A stretch of 5,834 nt of DNA. Source: Propionibacteriaceae bacterium. Lineage in GTDB: Bacteria > Actinomycetota > Actinomycetes > Propionibacteriales > Propionibacteriaceae. Both the position numbers and the translations under genes were made by a program. The notes below the pieces were generated by a model. It was not told where the DNA came from. It did no database searches and saw nothing but the letters and a program-made list of their open reading frames with translations. The stretch lies in contig JAIRKB010000241.1 of the NCBI GenBank assembly GCA_031260385.1, forward strand, positions 1-5,834. Direction: 5' to 3'. Shown here in pieces: positions 1-5,672 of this stretch. Positions within the stretch are counted from its first letter, which is position 1, and every line of letters begins with the position of its first letter.

Positions 1-438
1 GACCGAGCGGTTGACAAGGTTTACCACTGCCTGGTTCAAGGTTATCCAGATCCCCAAGCTGGGACGATTGATGCCCCGATTGCCCATGCTCGGACCGATG
101 AGTGGAAGATGGCGATTGACGCTCGCGGACGGGAAGCGATCACCCACTATCAGGTCTTGGAGGTCGTTTTCTCCGCCGCTCTGGTCGAGGTCCGTCTAGA
201 AACCGGACGGACTCATCAGATTAGGGTCCACATGGCGGCGATCCATCATCCCTGTATTGGTGATCTGGTTTATGGGGCGGACCCTAGCTTGGCCGCCGAG
301 CTGAAGCTTAACCGGCAGTGGCTCCACGCCCGGGAGCTCGGCTTTACCCACCCCTGTGGGCGTGAGGAGCTACGCTTTTACTCTGAGTATCCCCCCGACT
401 TGGAGCAGGCTCTTGGGGCCCTTCGACACATGAGGTAA
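1..438 (+). CDS. RluD/RluA-family pseudouridine synthase, C-terminal part (5' end outside window)
   Basis: The reading frame is open from base 1 to the TAA at 436-438, giving 145 residues of a protein that begins upstream of the window. Near nt 196-234 it carries the block LETGRTHQIRVHMA, the conserved C-terminal motif of the RluA/RluD family, whose members convert uridines in 23S rRNA or tRNA to pseudouridine. The following residues (HPCIGDLVYG, then QWLHARELGFTHP) also match the family. The catalytic Asp, which lies in an HRLD-type motif nearer the N-terminus, and any S4 domain fall outside the window. Family assignment is therefore firm, but RluD cannot be separated from a paralogue. An ATG at 109 is internal to the conserved domain and is not the start. 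The glycosyltransferase gene begins 2 bp after the stop, so the two are probably cotranscribed. Confidence 0.93.
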   Translation, partial: DRAVDKVYHCLVQGYPDPQAGTIDAPIAHARTDEWKMAIDARGREAITHYQVLEVVFSAALVEVRLETGRTHQIRVHMAAIHHPCIGDLVYGADPSLAAELKLNRQWLHARELGFTHPCGREELRFYSEYPPDLEQALGALRHMR

Positions 439-440
439 CA

Positions 441-1544
441 ATGCGTATTGCACAGCTGGCAAACTTCGTCGGTCCGACCTCCGGTGGTCTGCGGCGAGCG
501 GTTGACAAGCTCGGTCGAGCCTATGCCGCGGCCGGGCATCAGCGTCTACTGATCATTCCTGGTCCTAGTGATTCGGTGCTAACGACGAAGACCGGGACGA
601 TCGTTACCATTGCTTCACCGGCGCTTAGCTCGGGTTACCGCCTAGTGGTGAATACCCGCAAGGTGGCTCAGGTTCTGGAGCGTTTTCAACCGACCTCGGT
701 CGAAGTCTCCGATAAATGGACGATGACCGCGGGTGCGCGCTGGGCGGTTCGCCGCGGTATTCCAGCGATCCTCATCTCCCATGAACGTCTCGATGATCAA
801 GCTTCGATGTTCCTGGAGCTCGAAGTCTCCTCGCAGATCCATCTGATCAATCGTTACCTGGCTAAGATCTATGATCGGGTGGTGGTGACGACCCGCTATA
901 GCGCTGGTGAGTGGATCAACACCAAGGCCAATCTGATGGTTTGCCCTTTGGGGGTCGATCTAGGGGAGTTCTCTTCGCAGGGAACGGTCTCGGGCCGGAC
1001 AGCGACCCTCCAGTTGGTTTACGCCGGTCGACTGTCGCGGGAGAAATGCCCCCATCTGGCGGTAGCGACGGCGGTAGAGCTGGATCGGCGAGGGGTCGAT
1101 GTCCAACTCAATGTTTTTGGAGCCGGTCCGATAGTGGAAGAGCTCCGCTCGCTCGCCGGGGCGGCTCCGATCTTCTTCCACGGCTACCTCAACTCGCGGG
1201 CGGCCCTTGCTGATGCCTACCGCTCGGCCGATATTGCCTTGTCAGTTTGCCCCGCCGAAACCTTTGGCCTAGCCGTTTTGGAGGCTCTGGCTTGCGGAAC
1301 GCCAGTGGTGACCGCCGATCGCGGTGGCGCGCGGGAACTAGTTGATGCCAGCTGTGCCGAATGGGCGTCGCCCGACCCCGTCTTCCTCGCGGAAGCCGTG
1401 ATGAGGTTAGCGGCTCGCGTACGCGAAGATCCCGCTAGGCTCAGCCAAGCGGCGCGCGCCCGAGCCGAACAGTATCCCTGGGGCAAGACCACCGCCAGCA
1501 TGCTCGCCCTCCACGAGGAACTATCGAACCCATCGCTCGCCTAG
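441..1544 (+). CDS. GT4-family (GT-B fold) glycosyltransferase
   Basis: This 367-residue protein has the two-domain layout of GT4 retaining glycosyltransferases. The N-terminus MRIAQLANFVGPTSGGLRRA has the Gly-rich acceptor-side loop typical of the family. The C-terminal donor domain starts near LVYAGRLSREK (residues 193-202), whose Arg and Lys normally contact the sugar-nucleotide phosphates. The EX7E motif is present as E273-TFGLAVL-E281, followed by ACGTPVVTADRGGARELV. Length is typical. No signal peptide or membrane helix is seen, so it should act at the cytoplasmic face. The family includes actinobacterial mannosyltransferases of phosphatidylinositol mannoside synthesis and SqdX-like enzymes, but neither donor nor acceptor can be read from sequence. 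The start is ATG at 441, with GAGG (432-435) as a ribosome-binding site inside the end of the upstream synthase gene, which suggests translational coupling. Confidence 0.9.
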   Translation: MRIAQLANFVGPTSGGLRRAVDKLGRAYAAAGHQRLLIIPGPSDSVLTTKTGTIVTIASPALSSGYRLVVNTRKVAQVLERFQPTSVEVSDKWTMTAGARWAVRRGIPAILISHERLDDQASMFLELEVSSQIHLINRYLAKIYDRVVVTTRYSAGEWINTKANLMVCPLGVDLGEFSSQGTVSGRTATLQLVYAGRLSREKCPHLAVATAVELDRRGVDVQLNVFGAGPIVEELRSLAGAAPIFFHGYLNSRAALADAYRSADIALSVCPAETFGLAVLEALACGTPVVTADRGGARELVDASCAEWASPDPVFLAEAVMRLAARVREDPARLSQAARARAEQYPWGKTTASMLALHEELSNPSLA

Positions 1545-1575
1545 CCGGTACTTGGCACCTGCGGTGCCGTGCTAG
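1541..1575 (+). terminator. Hairpin at the 3' end of the glycosyltransferase gene, possible terminator
   Basis: GGCACC (1554-1559) and GGTGCC (1563-1568) form a perfect 6-bp stem with a 3-nt loop. The flanking CTAGC (1541-1545, overlapping the TAG stop) and GCTAG (1571-1575) can pair to extend the structure. No U-tract follows, so it is not a canonical intrinsic terminator. Its place between convergent genes fits a transcription end or an mRNA 3'-protecting structure. Confidence 0.4.
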
Positions 1576-1588
1576 GCATCCAAGTCGT

Positions 1589-1656
1589 AGCCTGGACAAG
1601 CGAAGCGCCGTCCGGGAAAGCCGACAGCCTGGACAAGCGAAGCGCCGTCCGGGAAA
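1589..1656. repeat. Tandem pair of identical 31-bp hairpin-forming repeats (period 37 bp)
   Basis: Two exact 31-bp copies lie at 1589-1619 and 1626-1656, separated by 6 bp. Each begins AGCCTGGACAAG and ends CGTCCGGGAAA. Within each, CCTGGAC (1591-1597; 1628-1634) can pair with GTCCGGG (1610-1616; 1647-1653) with one G-U pair. The loop holds GCGAAGC, a sequence known to form an unusually stable mini-hairpin. The pair fills the spacer between the convergent glycosyltransferase and sod genes and ends 3 bp from the sod stop codon. Neither strand has a U-tract after the stems, so a REP-like or mRNA-end-stabilising element fits at least as well as an intrinsic terminator. Confidence 0.75.
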
Positions 1657-1659
1657 AGA

Positions 1660-2271
1660 CTAAATCAACTGAATCCCCTGGGCCTGCTGATAGCGGGCGG
1701 CGACATCGGCCCAGTTGACGATATTCCACCACGCTGCCACGTAGTCCGCTTTCACATTGCGGTATTGCAGATAGAAGGCATGTTCCCACATGTCGAGCAA
1801 GAGCAAGGGAATCTGGCCACCGGGTAGGTTCGACTGGTGATCGTAGACCTGGTAAGCGTTCAAGCCCGCGCCAAAGGTGTCCCAGGCCAGAACCGCCCAG
1901 CCCGATCCCTGGATCGTCATCGCGACCTCAGTGAACTGCTTTCTGAAAGCCTCGTAACCACCGAACCCGACCCCGATCGCTTCCGCTAGGACACCGGTTG
2001 GTTCGCCCCCGCCATTGGGGGAGAGGTTCTTCCAGGAAATCGAATGGTTGAGGTGGCCAGCGAGGTGAAAGGCGAGATCCTTCTCCAGCTTCGGTAGGGC
2101 AGCGAAATTTCCGGCCGCGCGCGCTTCGGCTAGTTTCTCTTGGGCGGTGTTCGCCCCCGTGACATAAGCCTGGTGGTGTTTGGAGTGGTGCAGTTCCATG
2201 ATCTCAGGGGAGATATGGGGGGCGAGGGCCGAGTAGTCGTAATCCAAATCGGGCAATACATAAGTAGTCAT
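1660..2271 (-). CDS. sodA: Superoxide dismutase, Fe/Mn family
   Basis: This 203-residue cytoplasmic enzyme dismutates superoxide to oxygen and hydrogen peroxide. All four expected metal ligands are visible: H28 (HHSKHH), H76 (AGHLNH), and D160 and H164 (DMWEH). Y36 occupies the position of the conserved gateway Tyr. The N-terminal helical hairpin and the C-terminal alpha/beta domain (GSGWAVLAWD, then LQYRNVKADY, then WNIVNWADV) are complete and closely resemble actinobacterial SodA. The LAGHLNH context and H145 in YDHQ follow the mycobacterial/propionibacterial pattern, so metal preference (Fe, Mn or either) is unclear. The ATG at 2271 is chosen because AGGAGA lies 6 nt upstream and MTTYVLPDLDYDY matches family N-termini; the in-frame extension to 2307 adds 12 unconserved residues. 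It stands alone, 244 bp from the next gene, with a dyad upstream. Confidence 0.96.
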   Translation of the reverse strand: MTTYVLPDLDYDYSALAPHISPEIMELHHSKHHQAYVTGANTAQEKLAEARAAGNFAALPKLEKDLAFHLAGHLNHSISWKNLSPNGGGEPTGVLAEAIGVGFGGYEAFRKQFTEVAMTIQGSGWAVLAWDTFGAGLNAYQVYDHQSNLPGGQIPLLLLDMWEHAFYLQYRNVKADYVAAWWNIVNWADVAARYQQAQGIQLI

Positions 2272-2275
2272 TGAT

Positions 2276-2282
2276 CTTCTCC
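2276..2282 (-). promoter_or_regulatory. Ribosome-binding site of sodA
   Basis: On the minus strand the sequence reads TAGGAGA shortly before the ATG at 2271, a strong Shine-Dalgarno match at normal spacing. It decides the start against the longer in-frame alternative at 2307. Confidence 0.7.
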
Positions 2283-2314
2283 TAATAGCTTGACAGCGCG
2301 AGGGCACACCATCA

Positions 2315-2334
2315 TTCCAGCAGTGAGGCTGGAA
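2315..2334. promoter_or_regulatory. 20-bp dyad upstream of sodA, possible operator or hairpin
   Basis: TTCCAGC (2315-2321) and GCTGGAA (2328-2334) form a perfect 7-bp inverted repeat with a 6-bp centre, 44-63 bp upstream of the sodA start. The size and symmetry fit a dimeric regulator's site. It could equally be an RNA hairpin ending the upstream transcript, though no U-tract follows in the minus direction. I see no convincing -35/-10 pair nearby, and the sequence does not match a regulator site I can name. Confidence 0.4.
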
Positions 2335-2345
2335 CTAAAACCAGG

Positions 2346-2511
2346 TTAAACCCTCATCCACCGATTCATCGCTGCTACGCAGCCCCAGATAGGCGCGCTG
2401 GCGGCGTTGACAACGCTCGACAGGCGTCCAGCCTGCCTTCGGCGTTGTCGCCTTGCCATCACACCTATCTGACGCCGCTCGCGACGCGAGCAATCGGTGG
2501 ATCAGGGTTAA
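2346..2511. repeat. Large symmetrical inverted-repeat (cruciform/MITE-like) element
   Basis: The ends CCCTCATCCACCGATT (2351-2366) and the reverse complement of 2492-2507 match at 15 of 16 positions, and both are bordered by TTAA (2346-2349, 2508-2511). Inside, CAGATAGG (2386-2393) pairs with CCTATCTG (2464-2471), GACAACGC (2409-2416) with GCGTTGTC (2442-2449), and CAGGC (2421-2425) with GCCTG (2431-2435) around a 5-nt tip. Between the outer and inner stems each side has its own hairpin: GCTGC-TAC-GCAGC (2371-2383) on the left and GCTCGC-GAC-GCGAGC (2477-2491) on the right. The predicted fold is a long stem with two opposed side arms. No protein-coding content is credible. It lies 4 bp from the stop of the small helical-protein gene. 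A non-autonomous mobile element or REP-like repeat is the best guess. Confidence 0.7.
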
Positions 2512-2515
2512 GCCG

Positions 2516-2824
2516 TTAGGCGGCAGCCGGTGGCGGGGGATCGCCAGGCTTCTTGCCCATTTCCTTGGCCTTGTCGACCAGGTCAGAGCCCGCAGCCTTG
2601 GCTTTTTCCGCGACATCCGTGGCGACGACCTTAGCCTTTGCGGTGAACTCGCTGGATTTTGCCTTGTCAACAAGATCTTCCGCCTTATGGCCGACGGTCT
2701 CGAAGGCGTCCTTGGCTTTTTCTTTCAGTTCGCCAGATTTGGCCTTGTCAACGAGGTCGTCCATCTTGCCGCCAGCCGCTGCTAGCGCCTCTTTGGCCTT
2801 GGCCTTGAGATCTTCGATGCCCAC
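2516..2824 (-). CDS. Small Lys/Ala-rich amphipathic helical-repeat protein of unknown function
   Basis: This 102-residue protein is rich in Ala, Lys, Asp and Glu and has no Cys, signal peptide or membrane segment. DLVDKAK occurs three times (residues 23-29, 50-56, 81-87), spaced 27 and 31 residues apart, with further KAK repeats, then a short PGDPPPPAAA tail. The pattern predicts long amphipathic helices, as in LEA-like, apolipoprotein-like or phasin-like proteins. The N-terminus MGIEDLKAKAKE vaguely recalls small actinobacterial proteins of the Rv0909 (MT0933 antitoxin-like) group, but no toxin gene is adjacent, so I do not assign that role. The start is GTG at 2824, with GGGAGGA 5 nt upstream. 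Only 33 bp separate it from the RsmC-like gene upstream, so cotranscription is likely. The gene's repeated codons give short nucleotide repeats, which supports real internal duplication. Confidence 0.8.
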   Translation of the reverse strand: MGIEDLKAKAKEALAAAGGKMDDLVDKAKSGELKEKAKDAFETVGHKAEDLVDKAKSSEFTAKAKVVATDVAEKAKAAGSDLVDKAKEMGKKPGDPPPPAAA

Positions 2825-2857
2825 GGTATTCCTCCCTTTGTTGGTAAGATCAGGTTA

Positions 2858-3466
2858 TCATGACTGCGCTGAATGGGCGCTGACTTCCAGCACCCGAAAC
2901 CCCTTCGCCGAGCCAATCCGTGCCACCGGATAGCCCTTCTGAGCGAGCCAGGCCTGGAGAGAGTCAGCGCCGAGATTCTTGGAAACCACCATCGTGGCCT
3001 TGCCGGTGGGGGATAGTCGGTTCAACCAGGTGGTTAAGAGTTCGTGGAGGGCTGGTTTGCCGATCCGGATTGGGGGATTGGACCAGATTTCGTCATAGGT
3101 CACCCCCTCGTCGGCGGTTTGGGGAAAGAAGGGATGCACTTGGTCGCCGACCTCATGGCGGAGCGCGTTAACCCTGGTTAGCGCAAGCGCTCGCTCATTG
3201 ACATCAACGGCGTCAACCCGGGCTTGGGGGCATTCGGTGGCTAAGGCGACGGCAATCGGGCCGAAACCACAGCCGAGGTCGAGGAAGCGGGCCGTCCGAT
3301 CGAGGGGTGGGGCCGCCTCACGGAAGAGTACGGCCGTACCAGGATCGAGACGGGTAGCCGAGAAAACCCCCGCCGCGCTGAGAAAGCGATAGTCCTGACC
3401 CCAAATCGTGGCAAAGACTTCGTGGCGCTTCTCGGCGGTGGTGGGGGTTTCGAAATAGTGGCTCAT
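2858..3466 (-). CDS. RsmC-like class I SAM methyltransferase (probable rRNA guanine-N2 methyltransferase)
   Basis: This 202-residue protein has a full class I methyltransferase core. Motif I is LDLGCGFGPI (62-71), the acidic residue closing motif II is D88 in AVDVNERAL, and SNPPIRIGK (129-137) is the NPP motif typical of the MTS/RsmC family, which methylates the exocyclic amine of guanine in rRNA. The C-terminal KGFRVLEV is also characteristic. E. coli RsmC, which acts on 16S G1207, is about 340 residues with a duplicated N-terminal domain. This protein is the single-domain form common in Gram-positives, so the exact target is inferred only. Its ATG at 3464-3466 overlaps the truA stop by 4 bp (ATGA), an arrangement typical of translational coupling. 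Neighbouring tRNA-modification genes support an RNA substrate. Confidence 0.88.
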   Translation of the reverse strand: MSHYFETPTTAEKRHEVFATIWGQDYRFLSAAGVFSATRLDPGTAVLFREAAPPLDRTARFLDLGCGFGPIAVALATECPQARVDAVDVNERALALTRVNALRHEVGDQVHPFFPQTADEGVTYDEIWSNPPIRIGKPALHELLTTWLNRLSPTGKATMVVSKNLGADSLQAWLAQKGYPVARIGSAKGFRVLEVSAHSAQS

Positions 3467-4275
3467 ATCCCCTCATTATCATCGCGACGCGAGCGAGCTT
3501 GGTGGGCTCGAGCGGCGAGGTCCCGGTCGTTTGGATAGGTTACCTGCTCTAAGGTTAGCCCATGGGCGGGCATGACGGTGATGTCATTGGCCCGTTCCTG
3601 AGTCTGAAGATGAGATCGCAGCCAGGTGGTGTCGCGAAGGCCTCGCCCAATGGCGACGAGGGCGCCGACCAGCGAACGGACCATCGAATGACAGAAGGCA
3701 TCGGCGGTGACCTGGATCTCGATCATGTCACCCTGGTGGCCAGGGGATAACTGGCGCAGGTGGCGGATCGTCGTACCACCCGGTTTTGGTCGGCAGAAGG
3801 CCGCGAAATCGTGGACGCCGAGGAGGCTGTGGGCGGCCTCAGCCATCGCCGCGACGTCTAGGCGGTGGGGGTAGGTGACCACAAATCCCCTCATCAGCGG
3901 GTCAATCGTACTATTCGGATCCCAGAGTCGGTAAACATAGTGGCGCTGAAGGGCCGAGAAACGGGCATCGAAGTCGGTTGAGACTGGTCGGGCCTGGTGA
4001 AAGGCAATGTCGGCTGGGAGGGCGCGGGGTAAGCGGCGGGTTAGGGTCTCAGTGACCTCGTCTAGGGGATCGTCTAGATCAAAGTGGATGACTTGACCGC
4101 GAGCGTGGACCCCCGCATCGGTCCGTCCGGCGCAGACGGTCGCGGGGGGCTGATCGAGGCGCAGGACCTGGGCGATCGTCGCCTCGACCACACCCTGGAC
4201 AGTGCGCAACCCCGGTTGGCGGGCCCAGCCGGAGAAAGCCGTCCCGTCGTAGGCGAGGTCAAGGCGTATTCTCAT
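3463..4275 (-). CDS. truA: tRNA pseudouridine(38-40) synthase TruA
   Basis: This 270-residue protein matches TruA along its full length. TruA isomerises uridines 38, 39 and 40 in the anticodon arm of many tRNAs to pseudouridine. The N-terminus MRIRLDLAYDGTAFSGWARQ is canonical. The catalytic Asp is D53 in CAGRTDAGVHARGQV, and the substrate-site Tyr lies in RHYVYRLW (111-118). The C-terminal domain has FCHSMVRSLVGALVAIGRG (194-212), another conserved block. Length is normal. The ATG at 4275 is supported by the conserved N-terminus and lies inside the end of trmB (17-bp overlap). At the other end it overlaps the RsmC-like gene by 4 bp. In many actinobacteria truA follows rplQ in the ribosomal-protein cluster, so placement with trmB is somewhat unusual. 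Confidence 0.97.
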   Translation of the reverse strand: MRIRLDLAYDGTAFSGWARQPGLRTVQGVVEATIAQVLRLDQPPATVCAGRTDAGVHARGQVIHFDLDDPLDEVTETLTRRLPRALPADIAFHQARPVSTDFDARFSALQRHYVYRLWDPNSTIDPLMRGFVVTYPHRLDVAAMAEAAHSLLGVHDFAAFCRPKPGGTTIRHLRQLSPGHQGDMIEIQVTADAFCHSMVRSLVGALVAIGRGLRDTTWLRSHLQTQERANDITVMPAHGLTLEQVTYPNDRDLAARAHQARSRRDDNEGI

Positions 4276-5011
4276 GGTTGCAGTCTACGCGGTAGGTGAG
4301 ATCGTAGATGGTCCGACCGGCGGCAATCGCGCGGGCTTCGAACTTCGTGATCGGGCGGTCGGTGAAGCGAGTCTGGGCGACGAGTTCGAAACGGTGATCG
4401 GCGAAAGCGGCCTCTGCTGCGGTGGCGTAGGACTCCCAGTCGGTCGCCAGGCGGATCAGGCCGCCAGGGGTTAGTTTCTGGGCGAGGAGATCAGCGAAAG
4501 CGGGGGAGACTAAGCGGCGTTTGTGATGGCGTTTCTTCGGCCAAGGATCGGGGAAGAAGATCCATACTTCGCTCAGAGCCTGGTCGGGCACTAGGTGGGC
4601 TAGACCGCCGATGGCATCGGCGGCAATTAGCCGGACATTCGTAAGCTCGTTAGCGGCGATCTTGCCAAGGGTGGAGGCAATCGAGGCGTCGAAGACTTCG
4701 AAACCAAGGAAGTTGGTCTGAGGGTGGAGGCGCGCTGAGGTCGTGATGGCCTCGCCATGGCCGCAACCAATTTCGGCGATCAAGGGGGCACTGCGGGCGA
4801 AGATCGTGGCGAAATCGAGGCAGGGTTGGGCGGCGACCGAGGTGATCCGGCTGTCTTCGATCACCGGAACGATCCAGCGCGCTGCATAGTCTTGGAGCCA
4901 GCTGGCCTGTGAAGATGTCATACGCGGGCTGCGCCGGACGTAGGTCACGACTTGGCGGTGCGGGCGCGGCGGCTGGGCTGGGGTGGTCTCCACTATCGAA
5001 TCTTCCCACAC
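4259..5011 (-). CDS. trmB: tRNA (guanine-N7-)-methyltransferase TrmB
   Basis: The 250-residue product matches TrmB, which methylates N7 of G46 in the tRNA variable loop using S-adenosylmethionine. The SAM site is AEIGCGHGEA (79-88). The family signature is FFPDPWPKKRHHKRRLV (152-168), followed by LATDWESYA (188-196) and the C-terminal block TKFEARAIAAGRTIYDL (222-238). The N-terminal VVTYVRRSPRMTSSQ (21-35) matches the usual start of the conserved region, so ATG at 4921 (M31) is too far in. GTG at 5011 gives the longest form; GTG at 4993, with GGGAAG 8 nt upstream, is a realistic alternative that removes six residues. The first 18 residues are unconserved and Pro-rich. It is the first gene of the minus-strand cluster and diverges from marC across about 40 bp. 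Confidence 0.95.
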   Translation of the reverse strand: MWEDSIVETTPAQPPRPHRQVVTYVRRSPRMTSSQASWLQDYAARWIVPVIEDSRITSVAAQPCLDFATIFARSAPLIAEIGCGHGEAITTSARLHPQTNFLGFEVFDASIASTLGKIAANELTNVRLIAADAIGGLAHLVPDQALSEVWIFFPDPWPKKRHHKRRLVSPAFADLLAQKLTPGGLIRLATDWESYATAAEAAFADHRFELVAQTRFTDRPITKFEARAIAAGRTIYDLTYRVDCNHENTP

Positions 5012-5037
5012 TTCAACCCAATTCGCCTTGAGGCAGC

Positions 5038-5046
5038 TATATTATG
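5038..5046. promoter_or_regulatory. AT-rich -10-like box between divergent trmB and marC
   Basis: TATTAT (5040-5045, + strand) lies 6 nt before the GTG at 5052. It fits a -10 box whose transcript would begin at about that start codon, giving a leaderless mRNA. On the minus strand the same patch reads CATAAT (5046-5041), a possible -10 for trmB with a leader of about 20-25 nt. It is the only AT-rich patch in the divergent spacer. No good -35 is visible for either direction. Confidence 0.35.
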
Positions 5047-5051
5047 GTGGA

Positions 5052-5660
5052 GTGGATCACTTCTACCTCTTCTTGTCCACCTTCGTCACCTTATTGGTGA
5101 TCCTGGACCCCCCCGGTCTCCTGCCAGTCTTCATCGGCTTGACCCGTACCTTCCAAGCCAAAGAACGCAATCAAGCCGGGTTGCGGGCGTCACTGGTCGC
5201 CCTCGGGGTGATCGCCTTGTTCGCGGTCTTCGGGCGGGCGATCCTGCATTATCTCAAGATCTCCGTCGAAGCCCTCGAATTCTCCGGCGGCCTGCTGCTC
5301 TTGCTGGTGAGCTTGCAGTTGCTAATGGGGAAGTACGACGAGGTCGAGGACAATGGTAAACCCCATAGTCTCAATGTGGCAGTCGTGCCATTGGGGACCC
5401 CGCTCCTGGCTGGCCCCGGCGCGATCGTCGCCATGATGGTCGCCGTCCAAGACGCCAATGGGTTCGACTACCTGATCGTCGGCGCCGCCCTCGTCGCCGC
5501 CATGTTGATGGTTTTCCTCTTCTTGCGCTTCGCCTCTGTTATCCATCGCGTCCTGCGTGATGCCGGCACCATCCTGCTCACCCGGATCTTCGGCGTCCTC
5601 CTCGCCGCCATCGCCGTCCAGATGATGGCCGACGGTTTCCTCGGTTTCCTACACTCCTAA
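5052..5660 (+). CDS. MarC/YchE-family integral membrane protein
   Basis: From GTG at 5052 the protein has 202 residues, close to the roughly 200-220 of MarC-family proteins. Six hydrophobic segments lie near residues 5-27, 43-63, 70-92, 110-132, 138-160 and 177-200. Family hallmarks are TFVTLLVILDPPGLLPVF (10-27), AVVPLGTPLLAGPGAI (110-125) and the C-terminal RIFGVLLAAIAVQMMADG. The family is conserved but of poorly defined function; the original link to multiple antibiotic resistance in E. coli MarC was not upheld, and transport is only suspected. The frame is open back to a GTG at 4983, but those 23 extra residues are polar, unlike the family and overlap trmB. No Shine-Dalgarno precedes 5052, and a TATTAT box lies 6 nt upstream, so leaderless translation is plausible. 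It is divergent from trmB and followed by tRNA-Pro. Confidence 0.92.
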   Translation: MDHFYLFLSTFVTLLVILDPPGLLPVFIGLTRTFQAKERNQAGLRASLVALGVIALFAVFGRAILHYLKISVEALEFSGGLLLLLVSLQLLMGKYDEVEDNGKPHSLNVAVVPLGTPLLAGPGAIVAMMVAVQDANGFDYLIVGAALVAAMLMVFLFLRFASVIHRVLRDAGTILLTRIFGVLLAAIAVQMMADGFLGFLHS

Positions 5661-5672
5661 AACCCGGAATTC

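Noticed and set aside
4..509. A 15-bp identical direct repeat, CGAGCGGTTGACAAG, at 4-18 and 495-509.
   Set aside because: Both copies lie in genuine coding sequence, in the same phase, and encode RAVDK in unrelated proteins. This is most likely shared codon usage and chance; no duplication extends beyond the 15 bp.
1589..1656. The tandem repeats as a CRISPR array.
   Set aside because: There are only two units with a 6-bp gap instead of a 30-40-bp spacer, and no cas genes are in the window.
2290..2295. A perfect TTGACA -35-like box on the plus strand upstream of sodA.
   Set aside because: It points away from sodA, no -10 box lies 16-18 bp downstream, and no plus-strand gene follows.
2272..2307. 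A longer sodA start adding 12 residues.
   Set aside because: The added residues are unlike any sod N-terminus, and the clear AGGAGA site serves the ATG at 2271.
2335..2673. A 112-residue minus-strand ORF across the palindromic element.
   Set aside because: It overlaps the small helical-protein gene in another frame, runs through the inverted repeat, has low-complexity Arg/Ser-rich composition and lacks a family signature.
2553..2933. A 126-residue plus-strand ORF opposite the small helical-protein gene.
   Set aside because: Its repeated LALSTRSS-type pattern is the antisense shadow of the DLVDKAK codon repeats, and it has no good ribosome-binding site.
4983..5051. An upstream GTG start for marC.
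   Set aside because: The extra 23 residues are polar, unlike the family, and would overlap the start of trmB.
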